Source: Nonomuraea aridisoli (GTDB taxonomy: Bacteria > Actinomycetota > Actinomycetes > Streptosporangiales > Streptosporangiaceae). From it: DNA of 64,000 nt. Below are positions 43,505 through 51,419 of the stretch, one piece after another. A program made the position numbers and the translations under genes. The stretch is taken from contig NZ_POUD01000014.1 of NCBI RefSeq assembly GCF_003236395.1, positions 1 through 64,000 of the forward strand, given 5' to 3'. Every line of letters begins with the position of its first letter. The stretch's first letter is position 1. The notes under the pieces were generated by a model, which searched no databases, had not been told where the DNA came from, and saw nothing but the letters and a program-made list of their open reading frames with translations.

Positions 43505-43673
43505 AGTGCATGACGATGGCCAGCCCGACGAGGTGCATGGCCGCCACCGCGGTGAGCAGCGCGACGAAGACGAACTTGGCCGGGCCGTGCTCGAAGTGCT
43601 TGCCCTCCTTCAGGGGAGGCAGCTTGGCCTGGCGCTCGGCGATGCGCTCCTCCAGCGGCTTGCGGTGAAACAT
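43497..43673 (-). CDS. 58-residue membrane protein
   Basis: A charged N-terminal half (FHRKPLEERIAERQAKLPPL) and one hydrophobic C-terminal helix (about 33-56, FVFVALLTAVAAMHLVGLAI) containing a His. ATG 43673 follows GGAGGGACGACC; a longer frame from 43772 crosses the OhrR operator and is unlikely to be used. Divergent from the OhrR-like gene and therefore probably controlled by it. Function unknown. Confidence 0.6.
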   Translation of the reverse strand: MFHRKPLEERIAERQAKLPPLKEGKHFEHGPAKFVFVALLTAVAAMHLVGLAIVMHFT

Positions 43674-43721
43674 GAGGTCGTCCCTCCCGGGCTCGATGGG
43701 AGTACCATCTATTTGCACGCT

Positions 43722-43743
43722 ATTAGTTGGTGCACAAATTAAT
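43722..43743. promoter_or_regulatory. Imperfect dyad centred on GTGCAC, likely OhrR operator
   Basis: ATTAGTTG, GTGCAC and AAATTAAT: the outer arms match at six of eight positions and the centre is itself palindromic. AT-rich arms of this kind are typical for OhrR/MarR operators. It is 29 bp upstream of the OhrR-like start and 49 bp upstream of the small membrane protein start, so it can control both. Confidence 0.6.
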
Positions 43744-43772
43744 CTAGCAGGAGCAGTCGGAGGCGTGGACAC

Positions 43773-44222
43773 ATGGAGCCTGTGACAGAGGCGACAGATC
43801 TGCTGAAGCTCGACCGGCAGGTGTGCTTCGCGCTCAGCATCGCCTCACGCAGCGTGATCGGCCTGTATCGGCCGCTGCTGCAGCCCATGGGGCTGACCCA
43901 CCCGCAATACCTGGTCATGCTGGCGCTCTGGGAGAGCGAGCCCCTGTCGGTCAAGGAACTGGGCGAGCTGCTCCAGCTCGACCCCGGCACACTCTCCCCG
44001 CTGCTGAAGCGGCTCGAAGCGCTCGGCTACGTCCACCGCGAGCGCAACAGCCATGACGAGCGCACCCTCGCCGTGACCCTCACCCCCGTCGGCCGCCGGC
44101 TCAGGGCCGAGGCGGAGAAGATCCCCCCGGCCATCGTCGCCCGCCTCGGCATGGACATCGAGGAGCTGGAGCACCTGCACACGTCGCTGATGCGCCTGAT
44201 CGCCGCGACCCAGCGCTCCTGA
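43773..44222 (+). CDS. OhrR-like MarR-family redox regulator
   Basis: 149 residues. Cys 18 in DRQVCFALSIASRSVIGLYRP is the peroxidatic Cys of OhrR proteins; the winged helix includes SVKELGELLQLDPGTLSPLLKRLEALG and the wing RNSHDERTLAVTL. Organic hydroperoxides would oxidise Cys 18 and release DNA. The normal partner, the peroxidase Ohr, is not adjacent. ATG 43773. Confidence 0.87.
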   Translation: MEPVTEATDLLKLDRQVCFALSIASRSVIGLYRPLLQPMGLTHPQYLVMLALWESEPLSVKELGELLQLDPGTLSPLLKRLEALGYVHRERNSHDERTLAVTLTPVGRRLRAEAEKIPPAIVARLGMDIEELEHLHTSLMRLIAATQRS

Positions 44223-44226
44223 CCGT

Positions 44227-44808
44227 TCACGGCTTCAGCAGCCCTCTGACCAGGTCGGCGAAGCTCGCGGCCAGTCTTTCGTGCCCGCCGGCCCGCAACA
44301 GGCTCGCGACCGGCTCCATGTGCAGCGTGCCGAGCAGCATGTGGGCGATCAGCTCGGCGTCGGCGTCCGGCCGCGCCTCGGCGATCAGCCCGGACGCGTG
44401 GCGATGCCAGAACACGTAGATCGGGTTGGCCTCCCGCGGCTGCTCGGACTTGCTGGTCAGCACGGCGTGCTCGTGCGCCGCCATCAGGTTGCCGTTGCGC
44501 GCCGCCAGCTCGGCCACCGCCTCGAGGAACGCGACCAGCCGCTCTGAGGGCGCCGCGCCGGGACCGAGGGGCGGCGGGCCCTGCGTGACGGCCTCCTCCA
44601 GCTCGCGTGCCCGCTCGCTCATCAACGCGCGCATCAGGCCCGTACGGCTGCCGAACCGGTGGAAGACCGTTCCCTTGCCCACGCCCGCGGCGGCGGCGAC
44701 CCGCTCGACGGAGACCTGCTCGGGCGGGTGCCGCCGCAGCAGCTCCTCGGCCGCCCGCAGGATCGCCCGCCGGTTGCGCGCTGCGTCGGCCCGCTCTCGA
44801 CGTTCCAT
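44227..44808 (-). CDS. TetR/AcrR-family regulator
   Basis: 193 residues. Helix-turn-helix RRAILRAAEELLRRH, then VSVERVAAAAGVGKGTVFHRFGSRTGLMRALM. The C-terminal half resembles the group controlling oxidoreductases or efflux. It is divergent from the quinone oxidoreductase at 44893 with a clear dyad between them, so it should repress that gene and itself. Confidence 0.88.
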   Translation of the reverse strand: MERRERADAARNRRAILRAAEELLRRHPPEQVSVERVAAAAGVGKGTVFHRFGSRTGLMRALMSERARELEEAVTQGPPPLGPGAAPSERLVAFLEAVAELAARNGNLMAAHEHAVLTSKSEQPREANPIYVFWHRHASGLIAEARPDADAELIAHMLLGTLHMEPVASLLRAGGHERLAASFADLVRGLLKP

Positions 44809-44842
44809 CCGGCCATTCTTTCGGATGGACAAACTTGACCGG

Positions 44843-44865
44843 TGGTCCATATATTAACTGGACCA
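44843..44865. promoter_or_regulatory. TGGTCCA-n9-TGGACCA operator
   Basis: Perfect seven-base arms with a nine-base AT-rich spacer, lying between the TetR gene and the oxidoreductase. The symmetry extends outward: TTGA (44835-44838) on the left matches TCAA (44870-44873) on the right. Predicted TetR operator overlapping both promoters. Confidence 0.7.
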
Positions 44866-44892
44866 TTGGTTCAATTGAGGGAGTGTCCCGCG

Positions 44893-45846
44893 ATGCGTGC
44901 GATCGTCCTGACCGGGACCGGCGGCCCCGAACGGCTCCAGCCGGCAGAGCTGCCCCGCCCGCGGCCGGGAGAGGGCCAGGTCCTCATCCGCGCGCAGGCC
45001 GTCGGCGTCTCCTACGCCGAGACCCAGATCAGGGCCGGCGTGCTGCCGTTCCCGCTGTCGCCGCCGGCCGTGATCGGCGCGGAGGCGGCCGGCGAGGTCG
45101 TGGAGGTCGGGGCAGGGGTGGCGCGGGACCTGCTCGGCCGCACGGTGGTGGGCGTGACCGGCGGCGTCGGAGCGTACGCCGAATACGTGGTGCTCCCCGC
45201 CTCCATGGCGTGCCCGGTGCCCGACGGGGTCACCCCCTCGCAGGCGCTGGCCGCCGCCGCGCCGGGCGCGATCGCCCTCGCCCTGCTCCACCGCGCGCGC
45301 CTCGACGATGGGGAGACCGTCCTGGTGGAGGCGGGCGCCGGCTCGGTGGGCACGTACCTCGTGCGGCACGCGAAGGAGTTCGGAGCCGGACATGTGATCG
45401 CCACGGCCGGATCGGCCGCCAAACGGAGCCGCGCCCTCGCGTACGGCGCCGACACCGTCCTCGACCACGGCGCACCCGGCTGGCCCGCACGGCTCCCCGA
45501 CGTGGACGTCGTCTTCGAGTCCATCGCCGGGCCGTCGGCCCGGCAGGTGCTCGACCGCCTGACCCCGGGCACCGGCCGGATGCTCTACTACGGTCTGCTG
45601 AGCGGCGAGCCCGCCGCCGTCACCGCCGCCGACCTCATGGAACGCGGCGTGACGATCATCGGTTGCGGCGGGCCCGGCTGGGCCGCCCGGACGTTCGGCG
45701 TCCATTACCCGGAGATGCTGACCCGGCTGGCCTCAGGCCGCAGCGAGGCCTCCATCGGCCGCACGCTCCCGCTGGAGCAGGCCGCCGAGGCGCACCGCCT
45801 CGTCGAGGGCCGTGCCGTCGAGGGCCGGGTCCTGCTCGTTCCCTAG
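44893..45846 (+). CDS. Zinc-free NAD(P)H:quinone oxidoreductase
   Basis: 317 residues of the medium-chain dehydrogenase family. Substrate domain with VIGAEAAGEVVEVGAGVARD; cofactor loop VLVEAGAGSVGTYLVRHAKEFGA; C-terminal LPLEQAAEAHRLVEGRAVEGRVLL as in quinone oxidoreductases. Divergent from TetR with a dyad between; probably induced by an electrophile or quinone that binds TetR (inference). ATG 44893 after GAGGGAGTG. Confidence 0.87.
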   Translation: MRAIVLTGTGGPERLQPAELPRPRPGEGQVLIRAQAVGVSYAETQIRAGVLPFPLSPPAVIGAEAAGEVVEVGAGVARDLLGRTVVGVTGGVGAYAEYVVLPASMACPVPDGVTPSQALAAAAPGAIALALLHRARLDDGETVLVEAGAGSVGTYLVRHAKEFGAGHVIATAGSAAKRSRALAYGADTVLDHGAPGWPARLPDVDVVFESIAGPSARQVLDRLTPGTGRMLYYGLLSGEPAAVTAADLMERGVTIIGCGGPGWAARTFGVHYPEMLTRLASGRSEASIGRTLPLEQAAEAHRLVEGRAVEGRVLLVP

Positions 45847-45848
45847 GG

Positions 45849-46313
45849 TCAGAGAGGGCCGAGGAAGGAGCTCGGTTCGGCGTCGAGGTCGAGCGTCGCC
45901 AAGGTGCCGAGCAGCCGGCGTTCTTCGTACCGGAAGTGCGACTCCATGATCGCGGAGATGCCGACCAGGTGGAGAACCAGCTCGTTCGCCGGCGCGCCCG
46001 CGTCGAGCGCCTGTCCGAGCTGCTGGAGCAGCCACGCGATCATGCTGTGGTCCTGCTCCAGCTTCGCGATGACAGGCCGCAGGTCGGGATGGCGCGCGGA
46101 CAGCGCCTGGAACAGCCCGGTGTCCTCGCTGACGTGGTGCCCGCTCAGCGCGGCGCAGAAGCCGTGGCAGTACAGCAGCAGGTCACGCGGGAGAACGGCC
46201 TCGCCACCGTCGAGGGAGTCTCTCGCGACGCGAAGCGCTGCGCGGAGCCGCTGGTGGGCGGCCGTCAGCTCACGGTCCCAGGCGATCAGCCGGTTGTCGT
46301 CGCCCTCACGCAC
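45849..46313 (-). CDS. Hemerythrin HHE-domain protein
   Basis: 154 residues, four-helix HHE fold. Candidate diiron ligands: His in LTAAHQRLR, His-His-x-x-Glu in LSGHHVSEDTGLF, Glu/His in LEQDHSMIAW and MESHFRYEERRLL. Probably binds iron and senses or stores O2 or NO. The GTG start has only a weak ribosome site. Its stop is two bases from the convergent oxidoreductase stop. Confidence 0.8.
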   Translation of the reverse strand: MREGDDNRLIAWDRELTAAHQRLRAALRVARDSLDGGEAVLPRDLLLYCHGFCAALSGHHVSEDTGLFQALSARHPDLRPVIAKLEQDHSMIAWLLQQLGQALDAGAPANELVLHLVGISAIMESHFRYEERRLLGTLATLDLDAEPSSFLGPL

Positions 46314-46485
46314 GGGTGGGGGCCGCGGAAAGGGTCATCGTGACCGCCTTCCTGGTCGGACGCCTCCATGCCTGACGCAGCCCGTCACCGGCACGCGACG
46401 CTGCACGCATCCTAGCCCAGCACGCCCCCAGGCCCCGGCCGAGCACGGCCCCGATCCGGCACGGCCTCCAGTACGGCCCCCGGCC
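46314..46485. other. Interval with short direct repeats
   Basis: No gene. CCGAGCACGGCC at 46438-46449 repeats the last codons of the serine hydrolase (46493-46504) 55 bp away, with further ACGGCC copies between. It looks like a small local duplication of the gene's 3' end. Confidence 0.45.
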
Positions 46486-47454
46486 CTAGCCGAGCACGGC
46501 CTTCAGGACGGCGGTGGTGCCGGCCGGGTCCGTGTCGTAGTCGCCGGCCGTCACCGCCACGACCAGGTCCTCGCCGGGCACGACGACGAGCCGCTGACCG
46601 CCGTTGCCGATGCACTCGAGCCGCTGGCGGTCGCCGGTGACGTACCACTGGTAGCCGTAGGCGAAGTCGCCCTCGATGGTCACCCGGGGGCGGGTCATCT
46701 CCTCGATCCAGCCGGCGGGGACGAGGTCGCGGCCGCCGTCGAGCACGAGTCGTCCGATGGCGGCCAGGTCGAGCGGGCGCAGCCGGAGGCCGGAGGCGGC
46801 CATGACGACCCCGTCGCCCCCCTTGACCCACTGGTGCCGGGTGATCCCGAGCGGCCGGAAGAGGCGCTCGGCGGCGTACGCGTCCACGGGCATCCCGGTG
46901 CCCCTGGTGATGAGCTCGCCGATCAGGGCCGTCGCGCCGCCGCAGTAGGTCCGGCGCTTCCCGGCCTCCTCGACGACCGGCCGCTCCAGGACGTACCGGT
47001 GGCGGTCGGGGGCGAGCTCCATGGCGACCTCGCTGTTCTCCGGGCCGGTGTAGGGGGCGTCCTCGTTCCAGTCGAGGCCGAGGGTCATGGTGAGGGCGTG
47101 CTCGACCGTGATGTAGGCCCGCGCCGGGTCGGCCACCAGGTCCGGATATTCCGGAAATTGTGCCACAAGGGGCGCGCCCGGCTCGGGCACCAGCCCCTCG
47201 CTCAGCGCGATGCCGTACACCAGCGCCACCACACTCTTGGAGACCGACCTGACGTCGTGCAGGGTCTCGCGGTCGAACGTGATCCGCCCCAGAGGCTCGC
47301 CGAGCCGGAAGTCGGCCCCGGCGCCGTACCGCTCCAGCACCACCTCGCCGCCCCGCATCACCACCAGCCCATGCACCCGGGACGCCTTCCCGCCGGCGAA
47401 CACCGCCTCCACCCGCTCCACCATCGCCACGACCCACCTCCGAAGTGCCCTCAT
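46486..47454 (-). CDS. Serine hydrolase of beta-lactamase/class C family
   Basis: 322 residues. Catalytic Ser and Lys in SVSKSVVALVYG (S-x-x-K), then TYCGGATALIGEL in the position of the Y-x-N motif (Tyr followed by Cys and Gly), and GNGGQRLVVVP near the end in place of the K-T-G triad. Cytoplasmic, since no signal peptide precedes. Likely an esterase or peptidase, not an antibiotic resistance enzyme. ATG 47424 is an alternative start. Confidence 0.82.
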   Translation of the reverse strand: MRALRRWVVAMVERVEAVFAGGKASRVHGLVVMRGGEVVLERYGAGADFRLGEPLGRITFDRETLHDVRSVSKSVVALVYGIALSEGLVPEPGAPLVAQFPEYPDLVADPARAYITVEHALTMTLGLDWNEDAPYTGPENSEVAMELAPDRHRYVLERPVVEEAGKRRTYCGGATALIGELITRGTGMPVDAYAAERLFRPLGITRHQWVKGGDGVVMAASGLRLRPLDLAAIGRLVLDGGRDLVPAGWIEEMTRPRVTIEGDFAYGYQWYVTGDRQRLECIGNGGQRLVVVPGEDLVVAVTAGDYDTDPAGTTAVLKAVLG

Positions 47455-47469
47455 CGTGCCACAACCCTC

Positions 47470-47505
47470 AGTAAGGTGGATTCTTACTTAGATTGGTTCT
47501 TACTT
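47470..47505 (+). promoter_or_regulatory. TTCTTACTT direct repeats before the DUF234 ATPase
   Basis: TTCTTACTT occurs at 47481-47489 and 47497-47505, 16 bp apart, and AGTAAG (47470-47475) is inverted relative to the first copy. The block is AT-rich and ends 13 bp before ATG 47518, so it covers the expected promoter. Probably operator half-sites. Confidence 0.5.
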
Positions 47506-47517
47506 TGGAGCGGCCCT

Positions 47518-48957
47518 ATGGCGAGCGAGTTCACGGGTCGAGCGCACGATCTCCGGCTGCTGGACGACCAGCTACGTCTCGTCACCGAGAGGAAGCTGAC
47601 GACCAGAGGCAGGGCCGTCATCATGACGGGCCGTCGCCGGGTCGGGAAATCGCGGCTCGCGCAGGAGTTCTGCGACCGTTCCGGGCTCCCGTACCTCGTC
47701 TTCCAGGCCTCACGCGGCCGGGCGCCCGCCGCCGAGCGCGCCGACTTCGTCGACACCATCGGCTGCGCCGGGCTTCCCCACGCCGAGCTGGTGCGCGGCG
47801 CCCGGCCCCGGGACTGGAACGAGGCACTGCGAGTCCTGGCCACGGCGGCCGGCGACGACCCGTGCGTCGTCGTCCTCGACGAGGTGCCCTGGCTCGTGGA
47901 ACAGGACCGAGAGTTCGAAGGAGCCCTCCAGACCGCCTGGGACAGGTTCCTGTCGGCCAGACCGATCCTGCTGATCCTCGTCGGCGGCGATCTCACGATG
48001 ATGGAGGCGCTCCAGGAGTACGGGCGCCCGTTCTTCGGCCGGGCCACTCAGATGACGGTCAGACCGCTGCACCTGGGCGACGTCGCGGAGATGACGGGCC
48101 TGTCCGCGGCCGACGCCGTCGACGCCCTGCTCATCACGGGCGGCTTCCCGGAAATAGTCCGCTCCTGGGAGCCGGGCACGTCCCGCGGCGACTTCCTGAG
48201 CCGGAGCCTCGACTCCCCGCTGTCGCCCCTGCTCGCCGCGGGCCAGCTCACGCTTTTGGGCGAGTTCCCCGCGGGCGGCCACACCAGAACGGTGCTGGAG
48301 GCCATCGGCACGGGCGAACGCACCTTCGCCGGCATCGCCGCCAAGGCGGGAGGAGCGTCCCCGCTCCCGTCAGGGACGCTCGCACCCATACTCGCCACGC
48401 TGACCGCGAAGCAGGTCGTCGCCGCCGAGCTCCCGCTGTCCACGCGGCAGGACACGAAGAACCGGCGATACCGCGTCGCCGACCACTATCTCCGCTTCTG
48501 GCTGGCGTTCCTGCGGCGGGCGATCGGCGACAGCGAGCGTGGCCGTCCTGACCTGGCGCTGCGGCGCATCGAACGATCCTGGACGACCTGGCGGGGCCGG
48601 GCCGTCGAGCCTCTCGTCCGCGACACGCTCGCCAGGGCCCTGCCGGACGACACCTGGCCGGAGACGGAGGAGGTCGGCGGTTGGTGGAACCGCCGGAACA
48701 ACCCCGAGATCGACCTCGTCGGCGCGGACAAGGGCCCTGTCGCGGGGCGCGTGCACTTCGTCGGATTTATCAAGTGGCTCGACAACCGGCCGTTCGACCG
48801 CCACGACTACGACCAGCTCGTCCGCGCCGCCGCCGTCGTGCCCGGCACGAGCGACGACACCCCCCGCATCGCCGTCACACGCGCCGGCGCGGCGCCCGAT
48901 CTGCCGCTGGATCAGGTCTGGCGGCCGGACGACCTGCTCGCCGCCTGGGCGGGTTGA
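47518..48957 (+). CDS. Archaeal-type STAND ATPase with DUF234 and nuclease-like C-terminus
   Basis: 479 residues. Walker A GRRRVGKSRLAQEF (37-50), Walker B CVVVLDEVPWL (about 119-129), sensor-like LLILVGGDLTMME, then a winged helix and the DUF234 region YRVADHYLRFWLAFLRR. The C-terminus has EIDLV near 396-400 and FVGFIKW near 412-418, the D-x(n)-E/I-x-K pattern of PD-(D/E)XK nucleases. The family is abundant in archaea and patchy in bacteria; its role is unknown, with defence or mobile-element links proposed. It has its own repeat-bearing promoter and ends in a strong hairpin. Confidence 0.8.
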   Translation: MASEFTGRAHDLRLLDDQLRLVTERKLTTRGRAVIMTGRRRVGKSRLAQEFCDRSGLPYLVFQASRGRAPAAERADFVDTIGCAGLPHAELVRGARPRDWNEALRVLATAAGDDPCVVVLDEVPWLVEQDREFEGALQTAWDRFLSARPILLILVGGDLTMMEALQEYGRPFFGRATQMTVRPLHLGDVAEMTGLSAADAVDALLITGGFPEIVRSWEPGTSRGDFLSRSLDSPLSPLLAAGQLTLLGEFPAGGHTRTVLEAIGTGERTFAGIAAKAGGASPLPSGTLAPILATLTAKQVVAAELPLSTRQDTKNRRYRVADHYLRFWLAFLRRAIGDSERGRPDLALRRIERSWTTWRGRAVEPLVRDTLARALPDDTWPETEEVGGWWNRRNNPEIDLVGADKGPVAGRVHFVGFIKWLDNRPFDRHDYDQLVRAAAVVPGTSDDTPRIAVTRAGAAPDLPLDQVWRPDDLLAAWAG

Positions 48958-49004
48958 GAGTCATGACGCCTGATGCACACCGTCGCACCAGTTCTCCACA
49001 GGTG

Positions 49005-49038
49005 CGAGCCTTCCCCGTCCCCCGGCGGGGAAGGCTCG
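49005..49038. terminator. Perfect 13-bp stem after the DUF234 ATPase
   Basis: CGAGCCTTCCCCG and CGGGGAAGGCTCG around an eight-base loop, 47 bp downstream of the stop and between convergent genes. Probably bidirectional. Confidence 0.75.
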
Positions 49039-49093
49039 TCACACAGGGAGGCCATGCTTGACACCCCTGTCGTGGTGGGCCAATCTTCCCTAC

Positions 49094-49111
49094 TTTGACA
49101 GTAGTGTCAAA
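49094..49111. promoter_or_regulatory. TTTGACA-gtag-TGTCAAA palindrome
   Basis: Perfect seven-base arms with a four-base centre, in an AT-rich spot 14 bp from the MFS stop codon. It looks like an operator but no start codon with a recognisable product follows; it could also be a weak terminator for the MFS gene. Confidence 0.4.
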
Positions 49112-49125
49112 AATGCGAGCCCCGC

Positions 49126-50562
49126 TCAGGAGGCACGTTCGGCGGACGTCAACGGGGCCGCGATCGACTCCAGGCTCCTGCGCTCGGCCTTGACCCCGAG
49201 GAACACCTCCACCAGCCCCGCCGCGATCATCACCACGCCGCCGATCGCGAACGCGAGCGCCGTGTCCCCCGGCACCCCGCTCTCCACCAGCGTGGAGAAG
49301 ACCAGCGGGCCCGCGATGCCGCCCGCCGCCGTCCCGACCGCGAAGAAGAACGCGATGGCCAGCGCCCTGGTCTCCATGGGGAAGATCTCACTGACCGTCA
49401 GGTACGCCGAGCTCGCCCCCGCCGAGGCCACGAACAGCACCGCCGACCAGCACGCCGTCAGCGTCACCGCGGTGAGCACGCCCTGGTCGAACAGCCACGC
49501 GGTGCCCAGCAGGAGTACCCCCGACCCGATGTAGCAGGCCGAGATCATCGGGATGCGGCCGACGGTGTCGAAGAGGTGGCCGAGCAGCAGCGGCCCGAGG
49601 AAGTTGCCCACCGCGATGACCGCGAAGTAATAGCCGGTGTGCGTGTCGATCTGGAAGAACGTCGACAGGATCTGCGCGTACCCGAACGTGATCGCGTTGT
49701 AGAGGAACGCCTGCCCGATGAAGAGCGACAGCCCGAGCACCGTGCGCTTGGGGTAGAGGGCGACCATCGTGTGCGCGATGCGGACGAACCCGATCGACTT
49801 GCGCTGGTGCACGGTGATCTCGTACTCGGGCTCACGCAGTCTCTCGGGGCCGATCTCGCGTTCGACGCCCTCGACGATCTGCTCGGCGTCGCGACCGCGG
49901 CCGTGGATGAACAACCAGCGCGGGCTCTCCGGCACGTGCCGGCGCACCAGCAGGATGGCCAGCCCCAGCACCACGCCCAGCCCGAACGCGACCCGCCAGC
50001 CGATGTTGACCGGCAGGTCGTTGAGCAGCGGCACGGTCAGCAGCGCGCCACCCGCCGCGCCGAGCCAGTAGCTGCCGTTGATGATGATGTCGATGCGACC
50101 CCGGTGCCGGCTCGGGATGAGCTCGTCGATGGCCGAGTTGATGGCCGCGTACTCGCCGCCGATGCCGAAGCCCGTCATGAACCGGAACAGGAAGAACCAC
50201 CACGCGCTGAACGAGAACGCCGTCATCAGCGTGGCCACCAGGTAGACGACCAGCGTGATGATGAAGAGCTTCTTCCTGCCGTACCGGTCGGTCAGCCAGC
50301 CGAAGAACAGCGCCCCCGCGCAGGCCCCGGCCACGTAGAGCGCGGCCGCCACGCCCGCGACCTGCGCCTGGGTGATGTCCAGGCCGCTGCCCGGCTTGGC
50401 CAGCTGGGCGGACAGGTTACCGACGATGGTGACCTCGAGCCCGTCGAGGATCCAGACGGTGCCCAGCCCGATGACGATCATCCAGTGCCAGCGGGACCAT
50501 GGCAGCCGGTCCAGCCGCGCGGGCACCTTGGTGGTGACGGTGCCGGTCTCCACGTCGCTCAT
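49126..50562 (-). CDS. MFS transporter, sugar/aromatic-acid symporter group
   Basis: 478 residues with 12 predicted membrane helices. MFS loop motif GWLTDRYGRKKLFIITL after helix 2, GGEYAAINSAIDELIPSRHRGR after helix 4, PESPRWLF before the central loop, and a second half with SEIFPMETRALAIAF. This motif set is that of the sugar porter/metabolite-proton symporter group. Substrate unknown. Start ATG 50562 (MSDVETGTVTTKVP). Monocistronic. Confidence 0.88.
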   Translation of the reverse strand: MSDVETGTVTTKVPARLDRLPWSRWHWMIVIGLGTVWILDGLEVTIVGNLSAQLAKPGSGLDITQAQVAGVAAALYVAGACAGALFFGWLTDRYGRKKLFIITLVVYLVATLMTAFSFSAWWFFLFRFMTGFGIGGEYAAINSAIDELIPSRHRGRIDIIINGSYWLGAAGGALLTVPLLNDLPVNIGWRVAFGLGVVLGLAILLVRRHVPESPRWLFIHGRGRDAEQIVEGVEREIGPERLREPEYEITVHQRKSIGFVRIAHTMVALYPKRTVLGLSLFIGQAFLYNAITFGYAQILSTFFQIDTHTGYYFAVIAVGNFLGPLLLGHLFDTVGRIPMISACYIGSGVLLLGTAWLFDQGVLTAVTLTACWSAVLFVASAGASSAYLTVSEIFPMETRALAIAFFFAVGTAAGGIAGPLVFSTLVESGVPGDTALAFAIGGVVMIAAGLVEVFLGVKAERRSLESIAAPLTSAERAS

Positions 50563-50603
50563 ACCGACCTTCGGATACCCGGAAGACGACCGGCAAACGT
50601 GGC

Positions 50604-51293
50604 CTATCCGCTGGGCTTCACGGCCTCGACGAGTTCCGTCCGCGCCCACGGGCCGCCGTACCAGTGGCGCCAGCCCAGGTCGCGCCGCCGCACGTCCCGC
50701 GCGCCGAGCCGGCGCAGGGCCGCCTCGTACGCCGCGGAGTGCCGCACGTCGGCGGCGACCAGCACCACCCCGCCCGGCCGCAGCACCCGGCACGCCTCCT
50801 CGACGGCCCGCTCCCCCACGGACGGCGTGCGCCCGCAGACCACCACGTCGAACACGCCGTCCTCGAACGGCAGGTCACGCGGGTCGGCCGTGACCATCTC
50901 CACCCGGTCGGCGAGCCCTTCGGCCTCCGCGTTCGCCCGCGCGGCGCGCCCCCGCCTCCGGTCGACGCCGGCGGCCCGGCCGGTCTCCAGCCGCCGGGCC
51001 GCGAGCAGCAGCACGGCGCCCCGCCCGCAGCCCAGGTCGAGCAGCCGCTCGTCACCGCGCAGCCGTCGCAGCTCCTCGTGCCAGACGGCGAACCTGCCGC
51101 GCCGCGTCGTGTAGAGCTGGCTCGCGGCGCTGGCCAGCGTGTACAGAGCCCCGAACAGGAAGACGACGCCCGGTGCTGGCACGTCGAGGACGAGCGAGAC
51201 CGCCGCGAGCGCCAGCAGCAGGACCGCTCCGGCGAGCAGCCCGGCCAGGGCCCAGGGGGCGTCGAACCCGTAACTGCCGTGTCGTCTGTGCAT
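50604..51293 (-). CDS. Membrane-anchored SAM-dependent methyltransferase
   Basis: 229 residues. Two hydrophobic helices (about 12-55) precede a class I methyltransferase domain: the SAM loop LLDLGCGRGAVLLLAA (about 88-103), DPRDLPFEDGVFDVVVC and CRVLRPGGVVLVAADV. Acceptor unknown. The membrane segments suggest a lipid or envelope substrate. ATG 51293 is chosen because the preceding residues read as noise. Confidence 0.82.
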   Translation of the reverse strand: MHRRHGSYGFDAPWALAGLLAGAVLLLALAAVSLVLDVPAPGVVFLFGALYTLASAASQLYTTRRGRFAVWHEELRRLRGDERLLDLGCGRGAVLLLAARRLETGRAAGVDRRRGRAARANAEAEGLADRVEMVTADPRDLPFEDGVFDVVVCGRTPSVGERAVEEACRVLRPGGVVLVAADVRHSAAYEAALRRLGARDVRRRDLGWRHWYGGPWARTELVEAVKPSG

Positions 51294-51419
51294 GGTCACG
51301 TGGGAGCCCAAGGTGGTTTTGACGGGGAATTGACAGGCCCCTTCCCCTTCGTACCGGCTCTCACGCACATCCCATTACTAAGGTCTCTGGGATCGGCACA
51401 CAACGGGGGTTCGGCCGGC

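Noticed and set aside
46486-47454. Secreted beta-lactamase
   Set aside because: No signal peptide, and the Y-x-N and K-T-G motifs are replaced; a class C-like esterase or peptidase fits better.
45904-47517. Long upstream extension of the DUF234 ATPase frame
   Set aside because: It crosses the hemerythrin and serine hydrolase genes antisense and shows no homology; the real start is ATG 47518 behind the repeats.
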